This document shows, piece by piece, positions 53,452 through 61,598 of a DNA stretch of 64,000 nucleotides. Origin of the DNA: a virus. The notes beneath the pieces were generated by a model that made no database searches, was not told the origin of the DNA, and saw only the letters and a list, made by a program, of their open reading frames with translations. The DNA is taken from IMG/VR virus record IMGVR_UViG_3300043419_002186, positions 21,792-85,791 of that record; one strand, given 5' to 3'. Made by a program: the position numbers and the translations under genes. Numbering within the stretch: the stretch's first letter is position 1; each line of letters starts with the position of its first letter.

Positions 53452-54254
53452 CGGCTCTTCCTCTTGGACTTGAGTTCATCGGCCTCTTCCAGCTCTTCGA
53501 GGCGCTCTTCTAACTCACGGTCGTCCGCTGCCAGCTTCACAAGGGCGTCCTGAATCTTGTCGAGCTTGTCCATCAGCTCCTGCAGACGGCTCTGCATGTC
53601 GCGGATGTTGAACGAGAGCGAGGTGACGCGCTCGTCCAGTGCGGCAACACGTGCGGCCAGTGCTTCACGTGCAGCGTCACAGGCCTTGTGCTGGTCCTCA
53701 TTGGACTTCTGCTGAAGGTCGAGTTCCTTCATCCGCTGTTCGTGCTCAAGCTCGTCCTTCTTGGCAGCGGCCTTCTGCTTGGACTGCAGGTACTTCCAAA
53801 TGGCACCCCCGCCGCCAGCGACAGCGATGAGGGCCATGACGATGCCATTGAGACCGCCGCCAGCGCCCTGCGCGACGCGAGCGAGGTCGTCAGCGGTCGG
53901 AGCCGCAGGGACGGCGACGGAAGCGCTCTGAGGGGCCGGAAGGGCCGTTGCCGGGGCTTCGGGAATCTGAGCAGCTTGAGCGGGCACGGGCGTCTCCTTC
54001 TTGGGTTGGACCCGCACTGTAGCCCGATGGTGCTTAGCCTTCCACTCGGGCGTGTCCCGGTGGTTGCACTTGTCGGCAGCGGGGTCGTCGGAGTCCGCGG
54101 GGTGCCCGTTCTCATCGACCAGCGAAACGTCCGACTTCCAACCGCGAAGGCCCGGTGGAAGACGGCATCCACCGGGCGGTTCGACCATGTCTCGGATGTT
54201 GGCGAGGCCGTTCTTGTCCAGTGGCCAGTTGCAGATGGGGCGGGCGTCTTCCAT
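53448..54254 (-). CDS. Single-span membrane protein with a long C-terminal coiled coil
   Basis: 268 residues. N-terminal 'RPICNWPLDKNGLANIRDMVEPPGGCRLPPGLRGWKSDVSL' domain with cysteines, Ala/Pro linker, transmembrane helix (about 137-157, 'GIVMALIAVAGGGGAIWKYL'), and a roughly 110-residue coiled coil ending in basic residues. It may act as a spike, stalk or spanin-like tether. Overlaps the next gene by ATGA. Confidence 0.65.
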   Translation of the reverse strand: MEDARPICNWPLDKNGLANIRDMVEPPGGCRLPPGLRGWKSDVSLVDENGHPADSDDPAADKCNHRDTPEWKAKHHRATVRVQPKKETPVPAQAAQIPEAPATALPAPQSASVAVPAAPTADDLARVAQGAGGGLNGIVMALIAVAGGGGAIWKYLQSKQKAAAKKDELEHEQRMKELDLQQKSNEDQHKACDAAREALAARVAALDERVTSLSFNIRDMQSRLQELMDKLDKIQDALVKLAADDRELEERLEELEEADELKSKRKSR

Positions 54255-54283
54255 GGGGGCAGCTCCTCCCCCTGCGAGCGAGC

Positions 54284-55189
54284 TTACCAGAACACGGGAC
54301 CGGGCTCCAAAAAGCCCGTTTGATTCCCGACTGTAGCACGCTCAAAGGTCTGCTGAATGACCTTGGTGGAATCTTCGCCAAGCCGTCCTGCGTGAAGAAG
54401 AGCCGCCAAGCTCGTCCAGTGCTGTTTCCAGTTCAGCCCCGCCGAGTCGTCTTTCCGAATGGATTCAAGATGCTTCTCGACGTTTCGCTTGAAGTTGACC
54501 CTGCGAAGATAGTCGGCACGCCTTCGCGTGAACTGGTCGTGGAAGTACACGAGCCGGTTCAGGAACGACTCTTCTTGACGTGCTTCACAAAGCTGCCTCC
54601 ATGAGATGCGGGTCAGGTCTTCAAGCATCTGCAAGAAAACTTTCTCGATGGAACCCTTGCTCATCACATCGGGGGCGCGGAGAATCTGCTTGAGCACCCA
54701 CTCGTCCCACGGCAAGGCCCTCTGACCCGTGATGAAGTCCACCCGACCCTGTCCCGTCAACCGGGCAAAGAGCGCAAGAACCTCGACAGCGTCCTGAATC
54801 GATTCGGGAACCTCTTCGGGTCTCAGTTGCGCCGCAGTCGAGAGGTTTGCCTTTCCTGCAATCTCTGCCACGTAGGGGTACATCGGATGCGGGAAGCGTG
54901 TCTGCGGCATGTGCGGCATGTCGGGAAGGTCCTCGATACCCTGCGTCTTCCCGAACTCTTGGAAGTGCGCCCACGCCGATCCAAGCATCCCTCGCATCGC
55001 GGGACTCAGACTGGCGCGGTAGAAGACGACCATCTGCGGGTTTCGCTGCTCTCGCTCATCAAGGTGCTTGAAGAACCGGCGCAGCGCCATGACGTAGCTG
55101 TGCGTGGCCTTCTCGCCCAAGCCCGCATTCTTCTGCAGGTACTCCCGGTATTCGGTGAGCGGAAACTGGGGGACGGTGGCTTCACTCAT
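54284..55189 (-). CDS. Protein with a tyrosine-recombinase core-binding (SAM-like) domain but no catalytic domain
   Basis: 301 residues. Residues 10-110 ('YREYLQKNAGLGEKATHSYVMALRRFFKHLDERE') match the N-terminal DNA-clamp domain of integrases. The rest is helical and has none of the R-K-H-R-H-Y catalytic set. It may be a DNA-binding architectural protein or a decayed integrase. A promoter-like TTGACA with TACGGT 18 bp downstream lies at about 55219-55248 on the minus strand. Exact palindrome 54795 and a mismatched one at 54456 lie inside. Confidence 0.65.
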   Translation of the reverse strand: MSEATVPQFPLTEYREYLQKNAGLGEKATHSYVMALRRFFKHLDEREQRNPQMVVFYRASLSPAMRGMLGSAWAHFQEFGKTQGIEDLPDMPHMPQTRFPHPMYPYVAEIAGKANLSTAAQLRPEEVPESIQDAVEVLALFARLTGQGRVDFITGQRALPWDEWVLKQILRAPDVMSKGSIEKVFLQMLEDLTRISWRQLCEARQEESFLNRLVYFHDQFTRRRADYLRRVNFKRNVEKHLESIRKDDSAGLNWKQHWTSLAALLHAGRLGEDSTKVIQQTFERATVGNQTGFLEPGPVFW

Positions 55190-55600
55190 CGTTGCGGCCC
55201 TCCTTGGCCGTGGCGAGACCGTACCCGAGACCTGTAGGAAGTGTCAAGAGTGTAGTGAGTACCTGTAGTTCGCGAAACTCGGAGAGAGACCCCCCTGAAG
55301 ACCGCCCCGAAAGGAGGCCTAAAAGCCCCCTAAACACCCTTACACGTAGTACATGTTCTGTCATCAGGGTGCCATGGTAGTGTAAAGAGTAGAGAGAACT
55401 AGTAGAGGGGACTCCTATCACTTCAGCTACTCGTTCTTTTTTGCCCCCTCCTTCGAGCCCGAAACTGGGGGGGTCTCTCTCCCATTTTCACGCATTACAG
55501 GCACTCATGGCACTCTCTACAGATAACTCATGCCCACAGGCCCCTGTCCCCTGCCCCTGTGCGCTTGCAAGGGCACCCTCCCCTGTGCATTATCGCTGCC
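55190..55600. other. 411-bp intergenic control region between divergent genes
   Basis: It holds the promoter-like boxes for 55189 (minus), GTTCTGTCATCAGGGTGCC (55355-55373, recurring from 27234), runs of GTAG/TAGAG repeats near 55385-55410, and the promoter of 55601 at its right end. No gene of neighbour-like composition is visible; it is lower in GC than its surroundings. Confidence 0.6.
55565..55593 (+). promoter_or_regulatory. Promoter for a probably leaderless sigma-like gene
   Basis: TTGCAA (55565-55570), 17 bp, CATTAT (55588-55593). The ATG begins seven bases after the -10 box, just where transcription should start, so the message would have no leader and no Shine-Dalgarno sequence; none is visible. 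Confidence 0.6.
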
Positions 55601-56005
55601 ATGAGACACGCTGCCGTGGCCGAAGAGCTTCCGTCACTCGACGGTGACGATGACGACGTGCTGGCAGAGCTGTTGCCCCTTGCAGAGCCCGAATCGATTC
55701 CCGAAGAGAAGCCTGTCACGCGAGGCGACTGTGCAGAGGCTGTCAGGCCGTGCCCTTGGGTCTCCTGCCGCTTCCACCTGTACCTCGACGTCCGTGCCGA
55801 CGGTGTGCTCCGTGTCAACTTCCCCGACCGTGAGCCCGACGAGATGATGGCGTCCTGTGCCCTCGACCTTGCAACAGACGGCCCGCGCACCTTGGAGCAG
55901 GTGGCGGGCCTCATGGGGATGAGCAAGGAGCGCGCTCGTCAGATTGAAGAGGGTGCACTAGTGAAGCTGAAGACGCACCTCGCGAAGGGCTACATCCGCG
56001 ACTAG
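55601..56005 (+). CDS. Sigma-region-4-like DNA-binding protein of myxobacterial type
   Basis: 134 residues. 'RPCPWVSCRFHLYLDVRADGVLRVNFPDREPDEMMASCALDLA' is a block I recall from Myxococcota 'sigma factor-like helix-turn-helix' proteins, and 'RTLEQVAGLMGMSKERARQIEEGALVKLKTHL' is the sigma-70 region 4 HTH that recognises -35 elements. No region 2 is present, so it cannot be a complete sigma factor. It may redirect host RNA polymerase. The N-terminal 40 residues are acidic. Its stop overlaps the opposite-strand stop (CTAG). Confidence 0.82.
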   Translation: MRHAAVAEELPSLDGDDDDVLAELLPLAEPESIPEEKPVTRGDCAEAVRPCPWVSCRFHLYLDVRADGVLRVNFPDREPDEMMASCALDLATDGPRTLEQVAGLMGMSKERARQIEEGALVKLKTHLAKGYIRD

Positions 56006-56439
56006 CGGCGCACCCGCTTCTTCGGAGGCGTGTACTTCTTGTATCCCTCGCGGCACTTGCCCTTCCACAGCTCACGTGTCGTGATGTGGGCTCGGGTTCC
56101 TGCCTTCTTGCCCTTCAGAGGGCCCTCTGCGTACCTGCACTGGCTCTTCGTCTCCACGAAGGGCGCTTCCGTGCGCCACACGGTCTTGTAGCCCTTCTTG
56201 TGGCCACGGGGCTTCGTGCTCTTGAGACAGCCGATGGTCAGGAACACCTTGTCCCCGTCCTTCGTCCTCACCAGCATGTTGCGGAAGCTCTTCTCATGGA
56301 ACGCTTCCTTCTTGACGATGAGCTTCTCGCAGCGCTTCTCCTTGGGAGGGAACTTGAACTTCGGCTTTCGAGCTGCCGAGGCCTTCTTCGCTGCCTTCTT
56401 GGGCGCCTTCTTCACTGCCTTCTTCACTGGCTTCGCCAC
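56002..56439 (-). CDS. Protein with a histone H1-like lysine-rich N-terminus
   Basis: 145 residues from GTG 56439 (GGGAG six bases upstream). Residues 1-28 are K/A-rich ('KPVKKAVKKAPKKAAKKASAARK'). The rest is a basic beta-rich domain with three to four cysteines ('IGCLKSTKPRGHKKGYKTVWRTEAPFVETKSQCRYAEG') resembling a nucleic acid- or protein-binding module. DNA binding is likely by composition. It is convergent with 55601 and shares the CTAG stop overlap. Confidence 0.65.
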   Translation of the reverse strand: MAKPVKKAVKKAPKKAAKKASAARKPKFKFPPKEKRCEKLIVKKEAFHEKSFRNMLVRTKDGDKVFLTIGCLKSTKPRGHKKGYKTVWRTEAPFVETKSQCRYAEGPLKGKKAGTRAHITTRELWKGKCREGYKKYTPPKKRVRR

Positions 56440-56587
56440 TGTGTGCTCCCGCGGGAACCGCCCCGCCTGTGTCCTTAGCGGTGAGGAGCGTACCTCTCCC
56501 CAGTGTTCTCGGCCACTTGCGTGACCTACCCACCGAATCGATTCGTGGTGACTTGACTTTCCCAAGGGAGTGGGCAGACTGACTCCC

Positions 56588-57067
56588 ATGCCCATCATCC
56601 GAAACCCCTTCCACGTTATCAAGGACTACGCCTACCGGCGTCGGCTCAAGAAAGAGCTGGTCCACCTCATCAAGAACAAGCATCCCGCGCTCGACCGCGG
56701 CCTGCAGTTCGAGGGCGTGACGCACACGAACCCCGACTCGCGAAGCATGACCATCATGCTTGTTCTGCAGGACATTCTGCGCGAGCACCGCGAGTTCTCC
56801 GTCACCAACTGGCCCGGTGGCATCGCCCTCGTTCGCACAGCTCAGGTCGCTGAGCTTCCCGATGACATCCGGGGTGTGAATGAGGAGACGAACTTCATCG
56901 TGCGCGGTGGCACGGATAAGGGCGCGCACCTCGTCGATAACGCGCCCACGCCCAAGGGTGCTGAGTACCGCGAGGACGACCAGCTCACCGACGCCTCGCG
57001 AGAGAAGCTCGAAGAGAACCGCAAGCGGCTCGAAGCCGAGCAGAGGAGCCTTGATGCAGCCCGTTGA
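56588..57067 (+). CDS. Hypothetical protein preceding the large Q-rich protein
   Basis: 159 residues, ATG 56588; TTGACT (56553) about 17 bp before an AGACTG-like box may be its promoter, which would again give a short leader. Basic N-terminus, mixed middle ('SRSMTIMLVLQDILREHREFSVTNWPGGIALVRTAQVAELPDDI') and a coiled-coil end. It overlaps the next gene by 14 bp. Family unknown. Confidence 0.6.
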   Translation: MPIIRNPFHVIKDYAYRRRLKKELVHLIKNKHPALDRGLQFEGVTHTNPDSRSMTIMLVLQDILREHREFSVTNWPGGIALVRTAQVAELPDDIRGVNEETNFIVRGGTDKGAHLVDNAPTPKGAEYREDDQLTDASREKLEENRKRLEAEQRSLDAAR

Positions 57068-59507
57068 GATTCCGATTGATGTGACCCCCGGCATGCTCAT
57101 CGGTGCCGTGGGTTCGGACGGCACGAAGCACGTGTCCCCCGAAGCACAGGACATTCTCGAACGTCTCAAGTCGCACTACCAAGGCCTCGGGAAGCCCTCT
57201 GCCGCTCACAACTACCATCGGCACCTGAAGAGCTTCTTCTCTTGGGCCGAGGCGCAGGGCTACACCATCAAGACGCTGCCCGTGAGCGCTGTCGAGGACT
57301 TCCTCTCCGCTCTCGCTGCCGCGGGACAGAAGGAATCTACCCTCTACGTGATGCGGACCCAGCTCCGTAGCGCGCTGCGCGAGTGCAACAACACGCTGGG
57401 CGTGGACTTCGCACACCTCGAAGCACAGTCCGGGGCGAAGCCCAAGCATCTCAAGAAGGCGGACAAGGAGCGCGAGAAGGCCAAGAGGGCCGAGGTCCGC
57501 GCCGAGAAGGCCATCGCCACTGCCGCCGCCATCCGCGCTGCCCATCAGGTCGGCGGTTACTCGGTTCCCCAGCCGCGGGACTATGCCGCTGCCGTCTCCG
57601 AGGCCGCTGCCATCGCCGCTGCCGAATCGATTCAGTCCACCATGACACCCCCCGAGGAGTCCCCCGTGAGTACAGAGAGCGTCCCCACTTCCGCGGGTGC
57701 AGCGTCCGCGGGGGGGCAGTCCCAACAGCCCATCCATGTCCACGTAAACGCGCCCACGCCCAATGGTCGTCCCACGCCGACCATCGGCGCTCCCGCTCGT
57801 CCCGTGGCTCCCGTGGTCCCGAAGATGTCGGTGACCATCAACCAGTTCGCGTTCACGGGGCCCCACATCCGCATCACGCGGCTCGCGGACGGCACGGACC
57901 CGCTGACGCCCCCGGGGTCCGAGGTCGCCGTCACGACCATCCCGCTGACGCAGATTGCGCCCCATGGCGACGTGTCGGGGTTCATGCAGCAGTTCATCAT
58001 CCCCAACATCCGTGGGCTCTCGCCTCTGGCCTCGCAGGTCCACTTCGTCTTCCATGAGCTGAACGACCGTCGTCAGCCCACGGGCCGTCGGGACGAACTC
58101 ATCGTCGGGCTCCCCATGACGTTCTCTCAACAGGGGCCCATGCCCCAGCCGCAGTCCCCTTCCTTCGGCGCACTGCCCGCTGGCTACGGGGCCCCTGCCG
58201 CTGCCCCCGCCAACGACGCGACCAGCTTCCTTCTGAAGAAGCTCGACGAGGAAGCCGCGGACGCGAAGGCCAAGGCCGATGCTCTTCAGCAGGAGCTGCG
58301 CAAGGCCTCTGACGCACAGACCGTGTTCATGCTCAACCAGCAGTTCCAGCAGATGCAGGACCTCAAGCGAGAGCTGGAGGAGCGAAAGGCCATCGAGATG
58401 CAGCGCATGATGACGCCTCCCCCGATGCCCATGACGATGCCCACTCCCGTGACCATCGAACCGATTCGCCCCGACACCTCGCTTGCCGACGCCATGCGCG
58501 CGATGGCCGAGCAACAGGCGAAGACCCTCGAAGTGCTCGCCACCGTCATGCGCCCCGCGCCCGCTGCCCCTGTCAAGGACACGGCCGAGTGGCTCGTCCC
58601 CTTCATGGGCCAGATGCAGCAGCAGGCTCAGGCACAGGCCGCGGCTCAGCAGCAGATGATGCTGACCATCATGCAGGGTCAGGCGGTGCAGCAACAGGCC
58701 GCGGCAGAGGCGCAGCGTCAGGCCTCGCAGCAGATGATGCAGCTCATGATGGGCAAGGAGTCCACCGTCGAGAAGATTCTCATCGCGCAACTGCAGGAGG
58801 CAAAGGCTGCTGCCAGCGCCCCAAAAGGGGACGACGTCGAGGACTTCGCGGAAAAACTTCAGAAGATGAAGATGGTCGCGGAGATGATGGGCGGTAACGG
58901 TGGTGGTGGCGGCGGTGGCGGTCTCATCAGCGAGCTGCTGGCCAATGCCGAGCAGATTGGCGCTGGAGCCGCGCAGATTATCTCCGCTGCCAAGGACCGC
59001 GCCGCTGGCAACGCCGTGAAGGCCCCGGACGTCAACGTCGGCGGCAACGTGACCGCTCCCGCGGGCGAGCTGCCCCCTGCCTCTGCGCCGCAGGAGGCCC
59101 CGAAGATGCCCGAGATGCCACGTGAGGTCTCACAGAACCTCGACGCCATCATCGACGCCGCGACCGCTGAGAACGCCGAGGGCATCATCAACGGCGTGCT
59201 GGGCTACATCAAGTCGATGACCGAGGCACCCGAGCCTTGGCCGAAACTCGCGCAGCGGATGCTGAACGGCTTCGCGGACGCTGATGACGAGGGCGAGCTT
59301 TACACGTTCGCCAAGAGCATGTGGATGCTCGCAAGCCGCACCCACAACCGCGCCCTCTCGAAGCTGGTCGCTGCCGTCATCGCGGAGAACTACTCGCAGA
59401 TGCACGAAGCCATGTTCGGGACCCCGAGGGCACTGCCGGGGGCACAGGACGAGGTCGAAGAAACCGTCGAAGTCGAAGAGACGCAGCAGCAGGAGGCGCA
59501 GTCGTGA
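57054..59507 (+). CDS. 817-residue Q/A-rich protein with an N-terminal core-binding (SAM-like) domain
   Basis: Residues about 28-115 ('ILERLKSHYQGLGKPSAAHNYHRHLKSFFSWAEAQGYTIKTLPVSAVEDFLSAL') match the DNA-clamp domain of tyrosine recombinases, without a catalytic domain. Then follow a K/R/A helix, a Pro-rich linker (about 200-260), a beta-rich domain (about 260-350), long Gln/Met/Ala coiled coils (about 395-600) and a helical C-terminal domain with an acidic end. A scaffold, spike-base or DNA-organising protein is possible. Start 57054 is preceded by GAGGAG. Confidence 0.7.
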   Translation: MQPVEIPIDVTPGMLIGAVGSDGTKHVSPEAQDILERLKSHYQGLGKPSAAHNYHRHLKSFFSWAEAQGYTIKTLPVSAVEDFLSALAAAGQKESTLYVMRTQLRSALRECNNTLGVDFAHLEAQSGAKPKHLKKADKEREKAKRAEVRAEKAIATAAAIRAAHQVGGYSVPQPRDYAAAVSEAAAIAAAESIQSTMTPPEESPVSTESVPTSAGAASAGGQSQQPIHVHVNAPTPNGRPTPTIGAPARPVAPVVPKMSVTINQFAFTGPHIRITRLADGTDPLTPPGSEVAVTTIPLTQIAPHGDVSGFMQQFIIPNIRGLSPLASQVHFVFHELNDRRQPTGRRDELIVGLPMTFSQQGPMPQPQSPSFGALPAGYGAPAAAPANDATSFLLKKLDEEAADAKAKADALQQELRKASDAQTVFMLNQQFQQMQDLKRELEERKAIEMQRMMTPPPMPMTMPTPVTIEPIRPDTSLADAMRAMAEQQAKTLEVLATVMRPAPAAPVKDTAEWLVPFMGQMQQQAQAQAAAQQQMMLTIMQGQAVQQQAAAEAQRQASQQMMQLMMGKESTVEKILIAQLQEAKAAASAPKGDDVEDFAEKLQKMKMVAEMMGGNGGGGGGGGLISELLANAEQIGAGAAQIISAAKDRAAGNAVKAPDVNVGGNVTAPAGELPPASAPQEAPKMPEMPREVSQNLDAIIDAATAENAEGIINGVLGYIKSMTEAPEPWPKLAQRMLNGFADADDEGELYTFAKSMWMLASRTHNRALSKLVAAVIAENYSQMHEAMFGTPRALPGAQDEVEETVEVEETQQQEAQS

Positions 59508-59704
59508 GCGAGGCCCATCTTCATATCAAGTTCCCACCCCTCATCAACGTGACCGCGGAACACACGCGGTCCAAGTTCCTGCTGGGGAACATCGTGCTGG
59601 AGATGGAGGTCCGCGGTCGAGGGGCCACCATCACCATGACCCGCGAGGACGCGCAGAGGCTCGCGGAGTCCATCCTCGCTGCGCTGCCCAAGTCCCATGC
59701 GTGA
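59504..59704 (+). CDS. 66-residue hypothetical protein, GTG start
   Basis: GTG 59504 overlaps the previous TGA (GTGA); AGGAGG lies eight bases upstream. A compact beta-sandwich-like sequence ('LHIKFPPLINVTAEHTRSKFLLGNIVLEMEVRGRGATITMTREDAQRLAESI'). Function unknown. Confidence 0.6.
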   Translation: MSEAHLHIKFPPLINVTAEHTRSKFLLGNIVLEMEVRGRGATITMTREDAQRLAESILAALPKSHA

Positions 59705-59972
59705 GGCGAACGTGGAGTGGAAGGTGTCGGAGGTAGTGGTCGGCAATCCGTACGAGGGCGTGCGCTGGGCAAGGGCGCGTTTCATGATGTCGGGTCGTTG
59801 GTTGTGGCAAGCGTGTGACGCTCAGGGCGTCATCAAGGACGGTGTCGCTGGCGACATCGGTGAGTCGAAGGAGCGTGCAGAGGCGTGGATGGAGCGGTCT
59901 CGGCTTCTCCCCGAATCGATTCGGCGGGAAGGACACCTGCTCAAGTGTGCTTCGGCTTGTGATTGTGAGTAG
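59697..59972 (+). CDS. Small hypothetical protein, end of the cluster
   Basis: 91 residues, overlapping the previous stop by eight bases. 'VSEVVVGNPYEGVRWARARFMMSGRWLWQACDAQG' is alpha/beta; C-terminal 'LLKCASACDCE' has four cysteines. Palindrome 59912 encodes 'ESIR'. A terminator follows directly. Confidence 0.6.
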   Translation: MREANVEWKVSEVVVGNPYEGVRWARARFMMSGRWLWQACDAQGVIKDGVAGDIGESKERAEAWMERSRLLPESIRREGHLLKCASACDCE

Positions 59973-59978
59973 TCCGCG

Positions 59979-60013
59979 GGGGAGTCCCGCTGATACGCGG
60001 GACTCCCCTGTCT
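59979..60013 (+). terminator. Rho-independent terminator
   Basis: Perfect 12-bp stem, GGGGAGTCCCGC (59979-59990) and GCGGGACTCCCC (59997-60008), six-base loop, then TGTCTATTTC. It closes the 56588-59972 transcript. Confidence 0.85.
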
Positions 60014-60020
60014 ATTTCAG

Positions 60021-60049
60021 TTGACACACTGGTTTATGTGTTTTATGAC
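60021..60049 (+). promoter_or_regulatory. Promoter of the XRE regulator
   Basis: TTGACA (60021-60026), 17 bp, TATGAC (60044-60049), immediately after the terminator at 59979. The spacer is unusually AT-rich for this genome. Confidence 0.65.
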
Positions 60050-60070
60050 GGCACTCACGGCAATCAAGCC

Positions 60071-60595
60071 ATGACCGAGGTGCCCATGAACTGGTACAAG
60101 ACCACCCCCGAACTCAACGTCCACGGCCTCGCCCTCAACCACGCGCGAGTCGAGAAGTTCTCGCAGAAGGACGTCGCGGAGAAGCTGGACAGCGAGCAGC
60201 CCATCATCTCGCGCATCGAGCGCGGCTACTTCATCCCGGGACGCAACCACGTGAGCGAGAAGACGGTGGACCTCATCCATCGCTTCGCGGACCTCGTCGG
60301 CATCCCCCGCTTCGACTTTGGCACCCCCGTCAGCGTGGCCGCGGCCCACTTGCCTTCGGGGGTTCCCGTCAAGCAGAGGCTCAAGGCCTCTGTGAGGGGC
60401 CCCGGTGCCCCCCGAGTGAAGCACCCGCAGGTCGCTGCCATTGACAACACCCTCACTCCTCCCAACAGCATCTCGCGGGTCGATACCGTGGACGCTGACG
60501 TGAGGGACACGGTCCTCTTGGCACTGCTCGATGCCGTCGCCAAGGGCTCGCTGCAGCCGCACAACGCACTGAACGCCATCAAGAAGCAGTTCTGA
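60071..60595 (+). CDS. XRE-family helix-turn-helix regulator
   Basis: 174 residues from ATG 60071 (ATG 60086 is an alternative with GAGGTG upstream). 'NHARVEKFSQKDVAEKLDSEQPIISRIERGYFIPG' is a lambda-Cro/XRE HTH (recognition helix 'EQPIISRIE'). The C-terminal part has no known peptidase or dimerisation motif. It has its own promoter and could be the lysogeny or late-gene regulator. Confidence 0.8.
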   Translation: MTEVPMNWYKTTPELNVHGLALNHARVEKFSQKDVAEKLDSEQPIISRIERGYFIPGRNHVSEKTVDLIHRFADLVGIPRFDFGTPVSVAAAHLPSGVPVKQRLKASVRGPGAPRVKHPQVAAIDNTLTPPNSISRVDTVDADVRDTVLLALLDAVAKGSLQPHNALNAIKKQF

Positions 60596-60624
60596 CAAGC
60601 CCGAAGGGGCAGAAGGGGTAGTAC

Positions 60625-61377
60625 ATGGCAGCGAAGAAGAAAAAGGTGGACGGACGCACGAAGGAGGGCAAGTCCCTCAAGAAGAAGGCCACGGCGCGTG
60701 AGTCCAAGAAGGACGTGAAGAAGCCGAAGCTCAAGCCCGTCCGCGGGACCACGAAGAAGACCGTGGATAAGGCCAAGCTGCACAAGGTGTCGAAGAAGGA
60801 CCCGCGCCCCCGCGTCGGTAGCGTCGTCCTCTTCACACAGGGCGAGGGTCGTCGCATGACCTTTGGCCTCGGCATCTATGACTCGCGCGTCGGGGACATC
60901 GCCAACGTCATCGTGGGAGAGAAGCCCGCTCAGCGCACCGTGTTCGCTGGCGTGCACGAACTCTACAAGCCGCTGCCCACGGAGAAGGCTCTGCACGCCT
61001 TCGTGGTCGAATCGATTCGCGAGGCCTACGAGCGCGGGTTCAGGGCTGGTGAGCACAGCGCGCTGGGACAGACGCACTCCGTTGTTGCTCCGATTGTGGG
61101 CGGCATCCTTGACATCCCCGTCGAGACTGTTGCGCTGAAGACGGCAGAGGAAGAAGCCCCGAAGTCCGACGACATGTCTCTCATGTACGCTGCCTTTGCC
61201 AAGCGGCCCGAGGCCCAGCAGGTCGTGGAGCGTGCCGAGGAGCTGCTGGACTCGGACGTTCGCGTGTCCCCTGACCCCGAGGCCGTTCGCGAGGCCATTG
61301 AGGCTGTCCACGAAGAGCAGACGGAGGCCGAGAAGCTCGCCATCATCTCAGAGGTGCAGAAGGCTCCCCTGCTCTGA
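60625..61377 (+). CDS. Hypothetical protein with a lysine-rich N-terminal tail
   Basis: 250 residues. The first 60 are about half lysine, followed by a beta-rich domain ('GSVVLFTQGEGRRMTFGLGIYDSRVGDIANVIVG'), helices and an acidic end. Palindrome 61008 encodes 'ESIREAYERGF'. ATG 60625 follows AAGGGG. The tail suggests nucleic acid binding; the function is unknown. Confidence 0.65.
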   Translation: MAAKKKKVDGRTKEGKSLKKKATARESKKDVKKPKLKPVRGTTKKTVDKAKLHKVSKKDPRPRVGSVVLFTQGEGRRMTFGLGIYDSRVGDIANVIVGEKPAQRTVFAGVHELYKPLPTEKALHAFVVESIREAYERGFRAGEHSALGQTHSVVAPIVGGILDIPVETVALKTAEEEAPKSDDMSLMYAAFAKRPEAQQVVERAEELLDSDVRVSPDPEAVREAIEAVHEEQTEAEKLAIISEVQKAPLL

Positions 61378-61378
61378 T

Positions 61379-61474
61379 GTGAAAAAGACTGTTGCGCTTA
61401 TCGGAGGTCTCGCTGTACTGTTCACCTGCTGCGGAACGCGCGGGCAAGGCGCGGAACCGGCGGTGGGCAGGTAA
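61379..61474 (+). CDS. Possible 31-residue lipoprotein/secreted peptide
   Basis: GTG 61379 overlaps the previous stop region. 'MKKTVALIGGLAVLFTCCGTRGQGAEPAVGR' is a signal peptide with Cys17/Cys18 at a lipobox-like site. A terminator follows at 61506. Tiny lipoproteins can be o-spanins; this is a weak call resting on signal-like sequence and position. Confidence 0.4.
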   Translation: MKKTVALIGGLAVLFTCCGTRGQGAEPAVGR

Positions 61475-61505
61475 GACCCCGAGAGGCGACTGGTCATCGG
61501 CTCTC

Positions 61506-61544
61506 ACGGCCTCCGAGGAGAAATCCTCGGGGGCCGTTCCTTTT
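61506..61544 (+). terminator. Rho-independent terminator
   Basis: ACGGCCTCCGAGGA and TCCTCGGGGGCCGT form a nearly perfect 14-bp stem (61506-61519, 61524-61537) with a short loop, followed by TCCTTTT. It closes the 60071-61474 transcript and separates it from the next plus-strand genes. Confidence 0.85.
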
Positions 61545-61598
61545 CGCGGGTGGCGGGGTCCGTGGCCTCGGGGTACAGTCGCTGCCATTGGAGGCTTC

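Noticed and set aside
56985-58790. 601-codon minus-strand open frame
   Set aside because: Antisense of the Q/A-rich 817-residue gene; His/Leu/Gly-rich low complexity.
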